Source of the DNA: Homalodisca vitripennis
Lineage: Eukaryota > Arthropoda > Insecta > Hemiptera > Cicadellidae
Assembly (NCBI RefSeq): GCF_021130785.1
Contig: NC_060215.1
Coordinates: 120,980,501-121,044,500, forward strand
Length of the DNA stretch: 64,000 nucleotides
Direction of reading: 5' to 3'
In this document: positions 23,143 to 34,170 of the stretch, one piece after another
Position numbering within the stretch: position 1 is the first letter of the stretch
Layout of the letters: every line of letters starts with the position of its first letter
Made by a program: the position numbers and the translations under genes
Notes under the pieces: generated by a model
Seen by the model: only the letters and a program-made list of their open reading frames with translations
Told to the model about the DNA's origin: nothing
Database searches by the model: none

Positions 23143-24490
23143 TGGGAGATAGTCGCCGCAATTTGAATTACTTCCTTCTCTGAGCTTTCTATTACAAACA
23201 CCTTCAGAGAATGATCTCTACCTTCGTCGTTTTCGGTTGTTTGATCAGTCCTTTCAGGAGGGGTTTCTCGAAAAAGAGCATCGGCTACTCTATTTAAAGC
23301 ACCTTTACGGTACTGGACTGAAAAATCGTGTTGCTGCAACTCGAGGATCCAGCGGGCCAACCGACCGGTTGGTTGTTGTATCTTCATTAAACCATTGCAG
23401 TGCTTGGTGATCGGTGATTGCGAGGAAATGGTACCCTTCGATATAAGGTCTAAATTTTTTTACCGCCCATACCAAAGCTAAAACACTCTTGTTCAGTGAC
23501 CGTAAACTTCTTTTCCCCGTCCGTTAACAGTCTACTGGCATACGCTATAACCACCTCTTTACCCTTTCGCTTCTGGCTCAAGGTGGCGCTAACCCTATTT
23601 GAGACGCATCTACCTGTAGGACAAATTGTTCGCTGAAGTCTGGGCATGCTAGAATAGGGTGTTTGTTAGGCGGCGTTTCAGTTCGACGAAAGCCTCTTCA
23701 TGAGTCGCTGTCCAATCCCACTTAACCGCTTTTCTCAGCAGTTAGTTTAGTAAGTGGCGCCGTCAGAGTCGCGAAACCTGATATGAATCGGCGATACCAA
23801 CTCGCAAGACCCAAGAAGCTTCGGAGGTTTCTTATATTCCTCGGCGTTGGAAAGTCTAAGATAGCGGACACCTTATCTGGATCTGTGGATATTCCTTGAT
23901 CGTTTTATAACGTGTCCCAAATATTTTAAGCGTGTCTGGCAAAACTTGCACTTCTCCGGGTTAAGCTTTAGGCCAGCTCGTCGAAGACGTTGAAATACTT
24001 CTCTCAGAGATTCTAAATGTTCCTCGAAATTCGATGAAATAATAATCAAGTCATCTAGATAGGCGAAAGCTTTGGGTTCCAATTCCGGGCCTATTATGGT
24101 ATCGAGAAGTCGTTGAAACGTTGCTCCCGCTGAGTGCAAACCAAACGGCATCCTCGTAAATTGGGTAGAGTCCTTTTCCTGGTACTGTAAAAGCGGTTAT
24201 GGCGCGACTTTCCTTCGATAAACCCACCTGCCAATACCCTGATTTTAAGTCGAGCGTGGAAATAAATTTGGCTTCCTTGAGTTTTTCTAGGATAGAGTTG
24301 ATTTGAGGTAGGGGATAAGCATCTTTCTCGGTTTTTTTGCATTTACCTTTCGGAAGTCCACACAAAACCTAAATTTTCCGGAAGGTTTCTTGACTAATAC
24401 AACTGGAGAACTCCAGGGACTATTCGATTTCTCGATTATCCCGTCCGCCAACATTGAATCAACTTCATCGTTGATCACTTTCTGCATTGC
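23121..24490 (-). CDS. reverse transcriptase and RNase H region of pol
   Basis: RT begins in the 24487-24287 segment, with an [15 protein letters not shown] block and FCVDFRKVN. It continues with [12 protein letters not shown] (first catalytic Asp) in 24365-24051, then [13 protein letters not shown] and the catalytic YLDD at 24061-24050. RNase H follows, with a QVDAS Asp near 23610, AYASRLLT...TVTEQECF, and ADAL near the end (23387-23121). Order and motifs are those of Ty3/gypsy pol. Several frame changes occur, and one conserved Ser after ADAL is Phe. Because homopolymer lengths are unreliable in this window, the breaks may not be real. Confidence 0.9.
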
Positions 24491-24739
24491 GGGGGTTACG
24501 TGGATAAAATCTCTGTTTAATCGGTTCGTCGTTCTTTAATTTAATCACATGTTCTACTATGTGGGTGTAAGACCAGGGGAATCCTTAAACTCCGCTAATT
24601 CGTTTTCCAAAAACTCTCTAAGCTCCTCTTCTTCCTCCTCGCTTAGCGTGACGATAGCATTTATAGCTGTCCCCTCACAGTTATTTACGCCGTACTCTTC
24701 TCTGGAAATAGTTTTCTTTTTAAAGTCAATTAGTTTTTA

Positions 24740-25191
24740 ATGGCGCTATTACGTCCATGCCTAAAATAATCGGAGAAGTAAGACCTGAGACGTTAATCAA
24801 CTTAAACGCGTGTTGTATGTTTTCGATACTTCCTTCAAATTCGATCCCTCTCCTTGCTTCGGTTTTTGTCCCATCGGCCATTTGAATCTGAAGTTTTTCA
24901 GTCGTAATCCGCGCCTCCTTTACTCATTAGCATATCATACGTTGTATCGTTTACAAGGGAGATCATTGCCCCCGTGTCGACCAGGGCCCATACTAACATC
25001 CCACAGAACAATACGGGTACGTACGGTCTTATGTCTTTATTCCGAACTTCGGCTGGACAGGTTTTGGTGAATTCGGCTATATATTTTACCCACTGCTGCC
25101 ATTCAGCGGAGGTTCTTAAATTCGTTTGCGGGGCTCCAGGTGACCTCCTTTCGCCTGAGCCCTCACTCCGTTTCCCAAGTTGCATTTGCAA
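24740..25191 (-). CDS. aspartic protease region of pol
   Basis: The frame 25191-24898 contains ALVDTGAMISLV, the DTGA active-site loop of retroviral-type aspartic proteases. A continuation in another frame down to about 24740 includes an ILGMDV-like strand, the usual second conserved block. It cleaves the Gag-Pol polyprotein. It lies directly downstream of the gag zinc-knuckle region. Confidence 0.85.
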
Positions 25192-25194
25192 TCC

Positions 25195-26988
25195 GTAGTT
25201 TTAAAAACCAGGGGTCTTGCAAAAGTAACATTTTAGGGTTTTCGGGAAGCGACAATTCCTAAAAATGTGAACAGGGTTTCTCACAGTGTCCAACATACAA
25301 AACTAGAAGTATTCTTCGGGATAGTTGTGTTTCTCTGAGAGGCTTATACTTTCTCTTCTTACAACTTTTTGTCCTTCCCTAGTATCCATTTCCGGCCTAC
25401 CAGATAATTTATTCGTCCTCTCAAACACTTTATTTTCTTCGTTATTTATTGACTTCCGAGGATGTTCCCGTTGATCTCGATTAGGATGTTCATTGTGTGA
25501 TCTGAGTGTATCAGCCGCTGCCTTATTGGTGACATTTGAAACACCAAACGTTTTTAAATTCTTATTTTTGGGGCTATATGCGGTTTCAGGCACCAGGGAC
25601 TGAGCTGGACCTGGCGGTGGCCGATATAAGTGAGTTTCTCGGATATACATCTCGTAGTGTTCTGCCGAAGAAATGAGTTCACTAATCGTTCGTATGTCTT
25701 GCCTCTTTAAACTCAGCTTGTACTTCGGGTGCATATTTGCATATAACCTATCAAGCTTATCTACGGGCGTCATACCGCCTCTTCGTCGCATCAACGTATT
25801 CAAGGGCCACTACAAAACGTCCTGATGGGTTCACTGTCACCTTGTGTTCTACGTTTTATTTCATCGTCCATGTTCGTCTTATTAGCCTACCGGAAGGAAG
25901 TTTAGCTCGAAATCTTGACGACGAAAATCTTCAAAACTGTCCCCAAAACTCTCTATTATTTCGATACCACAGTAAAGCGGTACCCTTTAGCAATTCAGGG
26001 AGTGCTTTTATCAGATCGCCCCCGGATTACATTATAAGCCTCCATCAGCTCATCAAGTCTTTCAAGAAAAGACACTGGATTTCGCTCTCCGTCGAAATGT
26101 AAATTCCACTTTCTAATTGTGTTGCATATCTCAGCGGAATTGACATGCGGCTGTCGGGAAAGGTGCTCATCTCTCAATCTTTGATTTTCGTTAGAATAGT
26201 GCGTTACATGCCGCCTAAGAGAATCGTGAGAAATCCCAGGTGCAATGTATTGACTTGTCGCCAGAGCTGGAAGTTTAAAAGCATCGGTATACACAGATCT
26301 TGTTGCGCCATCGTAAGGTGCATAAACTCACATAGTCGTGTCCAGTATCCCAGTTGGACTTGGCCTTACTCCGCGTCTTCAGTGAAACTAAAAGCCTCTT
26401 TACTTCGTCGTCACTAGTATCGGGTGGAACCTCGAGTATCTCCCTCAGGTTTACCTCTCGGCTTCTTTTATCAGTCTCTGCTTCACTGGTATTCGGCCCA
26501 ACTGGGTCGTTGCCAAAGGATTCTCTTCCGCCTACAGCCTCATCTCGTCTGTCCGGCTGTGAGCGAAGAAACTGTACGAAAGACTTTCTTAGATAATCTG
26601 TCGTCCTACCCTCGGTTCGGTGTCCAAGTCGTGTGTTTTAGCATTTCAGTTATTAACTGGGCTTTCGTGAGTCTGTATATCCACCCCACGACTGGATCTA
26701 ACTCAGAAGGGGAATAACTAGTCGTGGAAAACGCCTTTGTTGTTTGGTCCTTCGAAGGTCAACAGTGGCAAACCCAAAATCTCGTTTTTCGACACCTTTA
26801 ATTTGTGATTCGCTAGTATTTTCAGAGGAACTAGTAGTCACAATCGTAGGTATTTGTTTTTGGTGTTCTGAGTCTGTTGTTGACTTTTCGGGCTTTTCGG
26901 CCTATTCGTGTTTCCACCCTTTGGTAGAACGTGCATTTGAGCGAAAAAGTATTCGCACAGTCGCCAAAAACCCCGTTGGTCGAAGCAT
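25195..26988 (-). CDS. gag (capsid/nucleocapsid) region
   Basis: The first good ATG after the primer-binding site is at 26988. An N-terminal segment near 26700-26600 has LTKAQLITEML, like the SAP-type N-terminal helices of several gypsy Gags. A capsid-like part follows (26294-25995, with a DGERNPVSFLERLDEL block, and 25803-25303 with DKLDRLYANMHP). The end (25290-25200) holds remnants of two zinc knuckles. The first has H-IFRN-C, with its cysteines in shifted frames. The second has CYFC....F....C, where Phe occupies the usual His position. The long reading frame is interrupted by several shifts, some possibly sequencing errors. Confidence 0.75.
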
Positions 26989-27076
26989 TTTATAAAACAC
27001 TATCTCGCTAAACCTCTTACTAAAAGTTTATCTTTTACGTTCGGAAGAATATTACACTCGTAGAATCACTATACCT

Positions 27077-27094
27077 GTCCCTGTTCGGGCGCCA
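27077..27094 (-). promoter_or_regulatory. primer-binding site for tRNA-Lys
   Basis: On the minus strand this reads TGGCGCCCGAACAGGGAC, complementary over 18 nt to the 3' end of tRNA-Lys (the tRNA-Lys3 type). It lies 3 nt from the LTR edge, the expected place for minus-strand DNA priming. Confidence 0.9.
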
Positions 27095-27097
27095 TTT

Positions 27098-28263
27098 TGT
27101 AACGTTAGTTTTTAGTAGGGTGCAAAACTTCAACCGTTTTGTAGCCTACGCGGATAGTTGCAGTTAGCTGGGTATTTCCCAGGGGTCTGGAGAGTTGCGT
27201 ATTTCGGATATAAAGTGTTGACTCAGAAAGCAAGTAGATCTCAAAAGATCTGTTAAAGTGGTTAGAGCCACAAGCTCATCATCGCCAAACACTTTAAGGG
27301 GCAAAGAACCGACTTGATTTTAAAATTACGTATACGGAAACAGAAAACATGGTATACAAGTAACCAACCCACGCTCAATTGGTATTCCGTCACTGCGGGA
27401 CAACCTAAGCTTACCCCACGAGATTCAGTACAATCGGGTTATAAATCGCTAAATAAAATGATCGTAATAAGATGTGCAATCATTTAAGGCTATGTCTATA
27501 TATTTATCTTAATAGCGACCGCTCGTATATCCCGCTTATGACAGCAGATCGGAAATTTAGGGAAACCTAAATTTATTTTAGACAGGACCGATTTTCACAG
27601 CAGTCCGAGAGCCTAATAATAAACGAAAGTTTTATTTAATCGAAAACAATTTAATTTAATCGCGTTTAATCGTTACGAAATGTTACTAATGGTGAAGATA
27701 ACTAAATATTTACTACAATATATTTAATTCTATATGCGTACAAATTCAATGAAAATATGCATGAAAATTCTTGCACATGCAGAGTGAAAAACGTGCAAAG
27801 AAAATTTTACGTTAAATATTGCAAGCCAAGCTAAGCAAAACAAACAGAAATTTACTACAACTATTGCACCATGAATAATGAAATAACTAATCGAACTCGG
27901 AATAATAGTTACCTGTCAAATGAAATTGAAGTTGTCTGAAAATGTCCTCTGCTCGCTGTACTGTCCTTCACCTCGATAATCACGCTTCTCCGTATCGAAA
28001 CCCCTCTCGCCGGCCCTCGCCAGTCCCTTTATCAGTCGACTACCGCGCTCTAGGTGGCGGCAGCTACAATCTTTAACAGCGCCCCCCGCGGATTCTACGG
28101 CAATCTCGTCCGCGACGGTAGCGCGCCGTGCGAGAGTTTTACTACAGCCAGGACATTAAAACTATCTTCTCGCTTCCACTTGATACAATTTAATGTAAAA
28201 ACAATATAGTATTTCACTGTTCTGACCAAAAAAAAAAAACACTTCAAAATTTGGGACCTTACA
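27098..28263 (-). repeat. 5' LTR
   Basis: 1166 bp bounded by TGTAACG and TTACA, with a single copy of the 150-bp unit at 27531-27674. A GC-rich CpG patch (about 28000-28140) is shared with the other LTR. It drives transcription of the element towards lower coordinates. Confidence 0.95.
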
Positions 28264-28267
28264 TCAT
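28264..28267. repeat. target-site duplication TCAT (right)
   Basis: Copy of the TCAT found at 17403-17406. Confidence 0.8.
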
Positions 28268-28393
28268 TTTACCTAAGTGAAAAACCAGATAGAGAGTTGA
28301 GTTATTAAGTTATTAACAGAACATCGTCTTCCTCTATTCGTGATTGTGGGTATTATGATTTGAAATAAATGATTGTAGTAACTGTTTGGTAGT

Positions 28394-28395
<2 letters not shown>

Positions 28396-28455
<60 letters not shown>
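28396..28455. repeat. (AT)n microsatellite
   Basis: About 30 alternating AT units. Confidence 0.95.
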
Positions 28456-28461
<6 letters not shown>

Positions 28462-29099
28462 TTAAAGTAGTTTAATTCTTACTACCATATAAATAATCGT
28501 AAATCGGATAAATATAAACCTGTTATTCCGAAACAATAACATATTTTCTGATTCAAACATAACACATTTACAAAACTTCAGTTCACAACCACAAAATGGA
28601 AAAGGCGTAGTTCCCCCAATGGCATTATTTACTCGTAGTTGAGCTGAATTTTACCAATATGAAAACCTAGCGTAATTCTGGTTCACACTGAGAATGTAGT
28701 GCAGCGGAAACCAAAATAATCTGTACATTCATGTAATACATGTCACTATCAAGTGTTCAACAAATGTGTTGATAAATGTTTAGTTTGTAAACAAACTAAA
28801 AGTGCGCAGTCTTTAGCTAATGTTATATTTTTTTCAGAAATATATACAATACTAAAGAATATATTTTAATAAAATATACATTTCAATTTGCTAGTATAAT
28901 CAAAATATAAATAAAATGAAATAACAAATATTATATAGATGTGATGGAAAATTATCTTAAACATTTGGTTCATATTGGTATTTAAAATATGATCGTCTTA
29001 TATCAAATCGAATCTTTAAGTACTCGTAACAATTGTACAATGTATGGCAAACGTCATAATTTATTATACATTTTAAGTCTCACACTACATTATAAACTA
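28456..29099. other. intergenic/intronic sequence, nothing recognised
   Basis: AT-rich with no supported feature. Confidence 0.4.
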
Positions 29100-30060
29100 G
29101 ACTGACTAGGACTAACGCTGTTGCGGAGATTTGCAAACGGGTTTTCGCATCTATTCACTCACTCAAACGTTTACAAAAATTTTTACCAGAACATATCAAG
29201 CTGCTCTTGACTAAATCACTTGTACTTTTACATTTCAAGTACTGTAACTCCGTTATCAATTATATGACCATAGTACTTAGTGAGAAGCTGCAAAGAACTC
29301 AAAACTATTGCAAACGTTACGTTTACGATGTGAGACGGGAGCAGTACATCACACCGTACTATATTCAGTAAAATATTCTAAAATTAAAGGATGAATGATC
29401 CATAAAAAATATAAAACTAGTTCATTCAATATTGGAATATGGTTTTCCAAGATATTTTTCTGAATATTTTAAATCTGTGTCTCATGTAGTTGTAAGAAGC
29501 ACTCGCTCTGGCTCATACATTTTGAGAATGCCTCAGCACAAGACTGCAGTTTTAGATAAGTCATTCAATGTAATGGCTTGTAGGTTGTGGAATGTCCTTC
29601 CCCAAATAAATACTTCCATCGATAACCGTTCCCGGTTTGTAGTGAAACTGAAAGATATGTATCTTGAGCGGTTAGCCGAGGCAGGTCCGGTCTGAGATGT
29701 GGGCGTGACACTGGCAGAGGGGCAAATGTTAGGATTCAATAACAATAAATAATTTAATTTATTTGTATATTAAAAGTATAATTTTATTTTACATGTTTTA
29801 AGAATAACAGAAGTAATTAATTTATTAATGTGTTAAATTTAAAATATAACATGTTAAAATATTGTATTAATTTCACCACATTGTTTAATTGTAATTGTTT
29901 CTTTATTTTATTATAATTTTTTTACGCTTAAGGTAATAATTAAGATAATAATTTATTTAATGTTTTAAATTTTACGCTTTCGCAGGTTAAGTGTAAGAAA
30001 GGGCCATGTGACCCTAACTTTTCCTGTATAAATAAGGAATTTTTATTCATATACATTATC
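29100..30060 (+). mobile_element. 5'-truncated LINE: RT C-terminus plus 3' UTR and tail
   Basis: From about 29110 the plus strand encodes a segment with CKRVFASIHSLKRLQKFLP, then HFKYCNSVI and QRTQNYCKRYVY. After two stops comes the frame 29432-29695, with RLWNVLP and a final ERL. This is the helical C-terminal region of Jockey/CR1-like ORF2, downstream of the RT palm. The 3' UTR is AT-rich. The end carries a GGGCCATGTGACCC stem, then CCCTAACTT.TCCTG and TAAATAAGG (30001-30036), the same tail design as the SINE at 281-512. Everything upstream is missing, as expected from truncated reverse transcription. Confidence 0.75.
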
Positions 30061-31746
30061 ACGACGTCCAAACTTATATCATTGTTCATGCATTAAAGTC
30101 TCATTCATAATTCACCAATCTCAACCCACTTCCAGCGCTGGTGTCAGTCATCGAATTGGTCGGTCTCCCAATTAAATACCAGAAACACGTCAACGCTTTT
30201 CGTTTTCGAAAATTTTCTACTTTGCAAAGTAAAGTGTTTAGGTTTTCCTTTGTTATAGGTCTACGATGTACTCAATACAAGTATTAGAATGAATAAATTA
30301 ATTTACATATTGAATGAAAACTTTTAGGCAACAATATAGGTTTCATATGAATTGTTGTCGTCTAAATACTTCCTACGGATATTCATAAGACAAATCCTCA
30401 CATACTAATTTCCTTGCGATTATAATTCAACATCATATAATATTATATTTTCACATTTGTTTCATAAAGGAAAGTAATAGCGTATCAGCATATTCGTAAG
30501 ATTGTACAATTTTCTAATTATTATATATTATTGATTTTAATATGATGCAATCGTATCACATTAAAATGTAAATATATTTGTACAATCATCTCACTCTCAG
30601 AGGGTATCGCTAACATTCCAGTAGCACTGACCGAGGCGGCTCACCGCCCGAGCTGGTAGTTTATAGCCCACTGTTGTTCTCCGGTTCCCGCTGTCTGGCA
30701 CGTACAGCCCATAAAACAGCAAAACAAGCTTTATAACCCATTAAAACATTATTTTGACCTCTCTGGTTATTAATATGTTCTTGTGTCCCTGATTCCGACA
30801 GGGGTGCCCTGGAACGACCGGCAGTCGTTTCATATATTATTTTATGTCATGGCGGTCTGAGAAACTAGGGTTTACTGATACAAAATTTTGAAATAAAAAC
30901 AAGATTGAATCTTTTTTGCCATGTATACATGATGAAACTTCCATTCCAAAATAATGAAAAAGCTTTCTTTTAGCCAAACGATATCACTCAATTTTCAGTA
31001 AATAATTTACGAAAATACTAAAATTTTAAGCAGAATATCTTAATAAGACATCATATTTTATACGATTCACACGCTTAAAACCAACTGTCAGAAATGTCAA
31101 ATCATCGTCATCTAAACAAACAAACACCGTTAAATTGGTGACTTAAATCTCCATATCTGGTCCTCCAATACGATGGAGAGTAACAACTTGAGGATTCAGT
31201 CTCACAGAACGATAGCCTATCAACAACTTCCATCTCAGGTTGGTATCAAAGAGTTTAACAGTCTCCTGGAATACATCAAAGCATTAACAACAAAGAATCG
31301 TTTGAAAGCTGAAGATTAAGACATCTTAAATGCTTTCCAAATGCGTTTTATTCCATTGGTGGGTTCTTGAAAAATCGCTGGGAACAATAGAAATACTTTG
31401 TTAACTCCGTTACTGAAATGAAAGTAATTTTAATGCTGATTATTTTAAAAAGAAATTATTAATGTAAAATGAGTCTAAAAGGATGTTTTAAAAGAAATTC
31501 AAATGTGTATAATCGTACTGATATAAATTATGTGACTAACGCATGCAATACAATTAATAAGTAATAATAGTAAAATAAATGTCTACTGCAATGAAGAAAA
31601 TTTGAAACTACAGTTTGAGATTCTTGTGAAGAAACTTATAGGCCTACAGTTAGGACTGATGTCGGAAAAAACCCATGATCATGGTTAATAAGTAAGTCAG
31701 TAATAATTCTAGTCTACATCCAATAATAATGCAATCACAACAGTCT
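30061..31746. other. intergenic/intronic sequence with one GC-richer patch
   Basis: Mostly AT-rich. The patch 30590-30860 is GC-balanced. It ends with a possible splice acceptor (CCGACAG at about 30800) followed by a short open frame, but I recognise nothing. It may be a host exon or an old repeat. Confidence 0.35.
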
Positions 31747-32190
31747 CCACAAAGAAACTGCGAGACTACGCCCAGGTATCTCGTTCCAGAAGCTATGCGT
31801 ACCGCAAAACACTGCCTCTACAATCATCCCCTGTCCACAACAAAACTGCAAGCCTACACCCAGGCCTCTCTTTCCAGAAGCTATGCGTACCGCAAAACAC
31901 TGCCTCTACAATTATCCCCTGTCCACAACGAAACTGCGAGACTACAACCAGGCCATTCGTTCCAGAAGCTATACGTATCGCAAAGCACTGCCTCTACAAC
32001 CATCCCCTGTCCACAACGAAACTGCAAGACTACACCCAGACCTCTTGTTCCAGAAGCTATGCGTACCGCAAAACACTAAATCTACAATCATCCCCTGTCC
32101 ACAACGAAACTGCGAGACTACAGTTAGGCCTTTCATTCAAGAACCTACACGGACCACAACAAACTGCTCTACAATCGTCACCTTTGAGGA
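31747..32190 (+). repeat. 88-bp minisatellite, five copies
   Basis: CCACAACGAAACTGCGAGAC recurs at 31747, 31835, 31923, 32011 and 32099, exactly 88 bp apart. Each is followed by TCCAGAAGCTATGCGTACCGC and CTACAATCATCCCCTGT. As 88 is not a multiple of three, each frame rotates through all three readings of the unit. The two overlapping open frames here (31729-32079 and 31883-32227) are by-products of a stop-poor unit, not a repeat protein. Confidence 0.9.
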
Positions 32191-32780
32191 CTCTGTATAC
32201 CTCCCAAGTGGCTTACTCTGGGTCTAACAACCCACAAAAATTACAATGCCTCTTGCGTATAAAATTGAAGGAGGAAATCAAAATATCAGAAATGAAAACC
32301 CATGTCAAGGTTATTGAAGGTTACATACCAGGTACTTATTTGTAGTTCCTTCAAAGATTCGCCAAAGTATATTATGGAAATCAATTCTTAGCGCTCCCAA
32401 TTCTCAGAAACTCGAAATCTGGTTTCAAGATTAAACAAAACTATAGAAGTCCTAGAAGTAAACCTTAACTGCCTTAAGAAAAATAGAGGCAAATGTATAA
32501 ATAACAACAATATACAGATAAGAAGAGTGTTTTATGGGCCATTGTAAACAACAAAAGGAATGCCTACCTGAAATAAAGTCAAAGATTCAACCCTCTCTCA
32601 GAGGAAAACCTTAAACCCCAACAGCCACACCATTCACCAAACGATAAGCAAATAAAGAACGGATTTAAGTAATAAAAACGCTATAAATTAGGATAATTTA
32701 ATTCCCTAATAACTAAAAACTCAGTATAAATTGCTAGCTTTAAAAATGTGATTCTAGAGAGTAAGAACCCCGGCAAACAC
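32191..32780. other. unassigned sequence
   Basis: No supported feature. Confidence 0.4.
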
Positions 32781-33650
32781 GTAGCAAGCATGGTGCGGAT
32801 ACTGGTGAGCCCTACTACCAGAGGGTATGAGGTTTGTAAACCCGGCGCTAACTCATGAATGTCACAGATGTGACCCCTCCTTCATCCGGAAGCTGCTGCT
32901 TTGTCATTCCATCTTCAGTGGCATCGGGGTAGGAACAAGTATAGAGAGGAACCATCACAAGGGGTAAGCTACTGCAATCGGACCATGTCACCTCCGACGG
33001 GAGCTTCTAGACACTATACAATGAATACGAGAAAAGAGGGGGTAAAGAACCGGAGGATCACTTCCACTACCGCGAGAATAAAGGGATGAGCGACCGCAAC
33101 CGGACCGTGTCTCCACAACGGCTCCTACGGGCGCTCCTGGACTACAAACACGCAGACAGATGGGAACTCGCGATGTGTCCACCAATGAGTAATCGGACGA
33201 TAGGTACAACGGTCACTTGGATAAGCTCACCAGTAGTGATTTTGAGATATTAAGGTCCTAAACTATTTTAAACACAACAAAGGGTCTTCTACTGAATATT
33301 AAAAACTAAAATCTACTCTACTGAATATATAGTACATATTAAACCCCGGCCGCATTAAAGCTACACTTAAGAGCTACTTAAAAAAACACTAAAACGAGAG
33401 AGGACCGTAGAGCAGCTTAGTTGAGAAGTGGAAACACCTGGGCCGCAAGGCTGACCAGGGTTCCGCTTGGAGTAGGTACGGCACTGCAGGTGCGGGCTCC
33501 AGTATTGAGGGGACGGGTGGTCGGCTCACGTCACGCGGTGCTCTGGTACAGCTGATTGGTGTGCGTTCATGTGCTTGTGATATACTGTTCACCACATCAG
33601 TCTTGAGGTGTCAGGGGGAGGTCGTAACGAAAGGGTTACAGTAGAGTCAC
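32781..33650. other. GC-rich island of unknown nature
   Basis: Distinctly richer in GC and CpG than its flanks. It contains two related ~70-bp blocks (32961-33031 and 33083-33155) that share GCAA.CGGACC.TGTC. Short frames on both strands (32901-33089 +, 33389-33595 -) have no known motif. Candidates are an old mobile element or a host CpG-rich promoter region. Confidence 0.35.
33192..33345 (+). repeat. 155-bp direct repeat, copy 1
   Basis: Begins ATCGGACGATAGGTACAACG and ends with a TCTACTGAATATTAAAAACT block and an AT-rich segment. Copy 2 is at 34021-34170 in the same orientation. Confidence 0.8.
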
Positions 33651-34020
33651 ACCACAGGGACAGAGAGTCAATGGTAAAATGTTTACCTAACTATTCACCG
33701 CAATATATAACTAGATGGGCTAAGTCTTGGTAGTGTAACACGCTTAAGAGGGGCAACACGAGTTTTTAATATGATTTACAAAATCATAGTCTCCATCACC
33801 AATACCAGCATTTTGGACCATTTGCCAGAAAACACACAAAAGTCCATTCATCAAAAAATATCTTGAAAAATTAAAATGTGAATCTTTAAAGATATTAGTC
33901 TTTGTACGCAAAACTTTTAAATCTTATAACGATTGTATCCTTGTCAAAACCCAATTCATAAAGCAAATGTTGTGGATTCCAATTATTCCTGTATTGGGTA
34001 AGGTGAGAGACGGCGGTTAA

Positions 34021-34170
34021 ATCGGACGATAGGTACAACGGTAACTTGGATAACCTAAACAGTATTGATTTTGGCAAAGGGGTTGCCCTAAACTACTTTA
34101 AAGATAACAAGGAGTCTTCTACTGAATATTAAAAACTAAAACCTACTCTACTGGATATATTGTAAATATA
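34021..34170 (+). repeat. 155-bp direct repeat, copy 2
   Basis: Matches 33192-33345 across its length, with scattered substitutions and indels in the middle. Confidence 0.8.

Larger units (their letters stand above)
17407..28263 (-). mobile_element. Ty3/gypsy-type LTR retrotransposon with an extra Ulp1-like protease ORF
   Basis: A complete element of about 10.9 kb. It has paired LTRs with TGTAA...TTACA termini, a TCAT duplication, a primer-binding site, gag, and pol in the order protease, RT, RNase H, integrase, which defines Ty3/gypsy rather than Ty1/copia. A third ORF (21804-20498) and a purine tract precede the 3' LTR. Transcription runs from high to low coordinates. The aligned parts of the LTRs differ almost only by one-base homopolymer indels, so the insertion is young and some gag/pol frame breaks may be read errors. 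No envelope-like or membrane segment is visible. The element interrupts no recognised gene. Confidence 0.95.

Noticed and set aside
22865..23152. Plus-strand frame opposite integrase.
   Set aside because: Shadow of the minus-strand integrase zinc-domain region.
25737..26995. Several plus-strand frames of 80-121 residues.
   Set aside because: Antisense to gag; composition is Ser/Leu/Arg-rich, as expected of shadows.
31729..32227. Two overlapping repeat-protein-like frames.
   Set aside because: They lie on an 88-bp minisatellite; the period rotates the frame, so no consistent repeat peptide exists.
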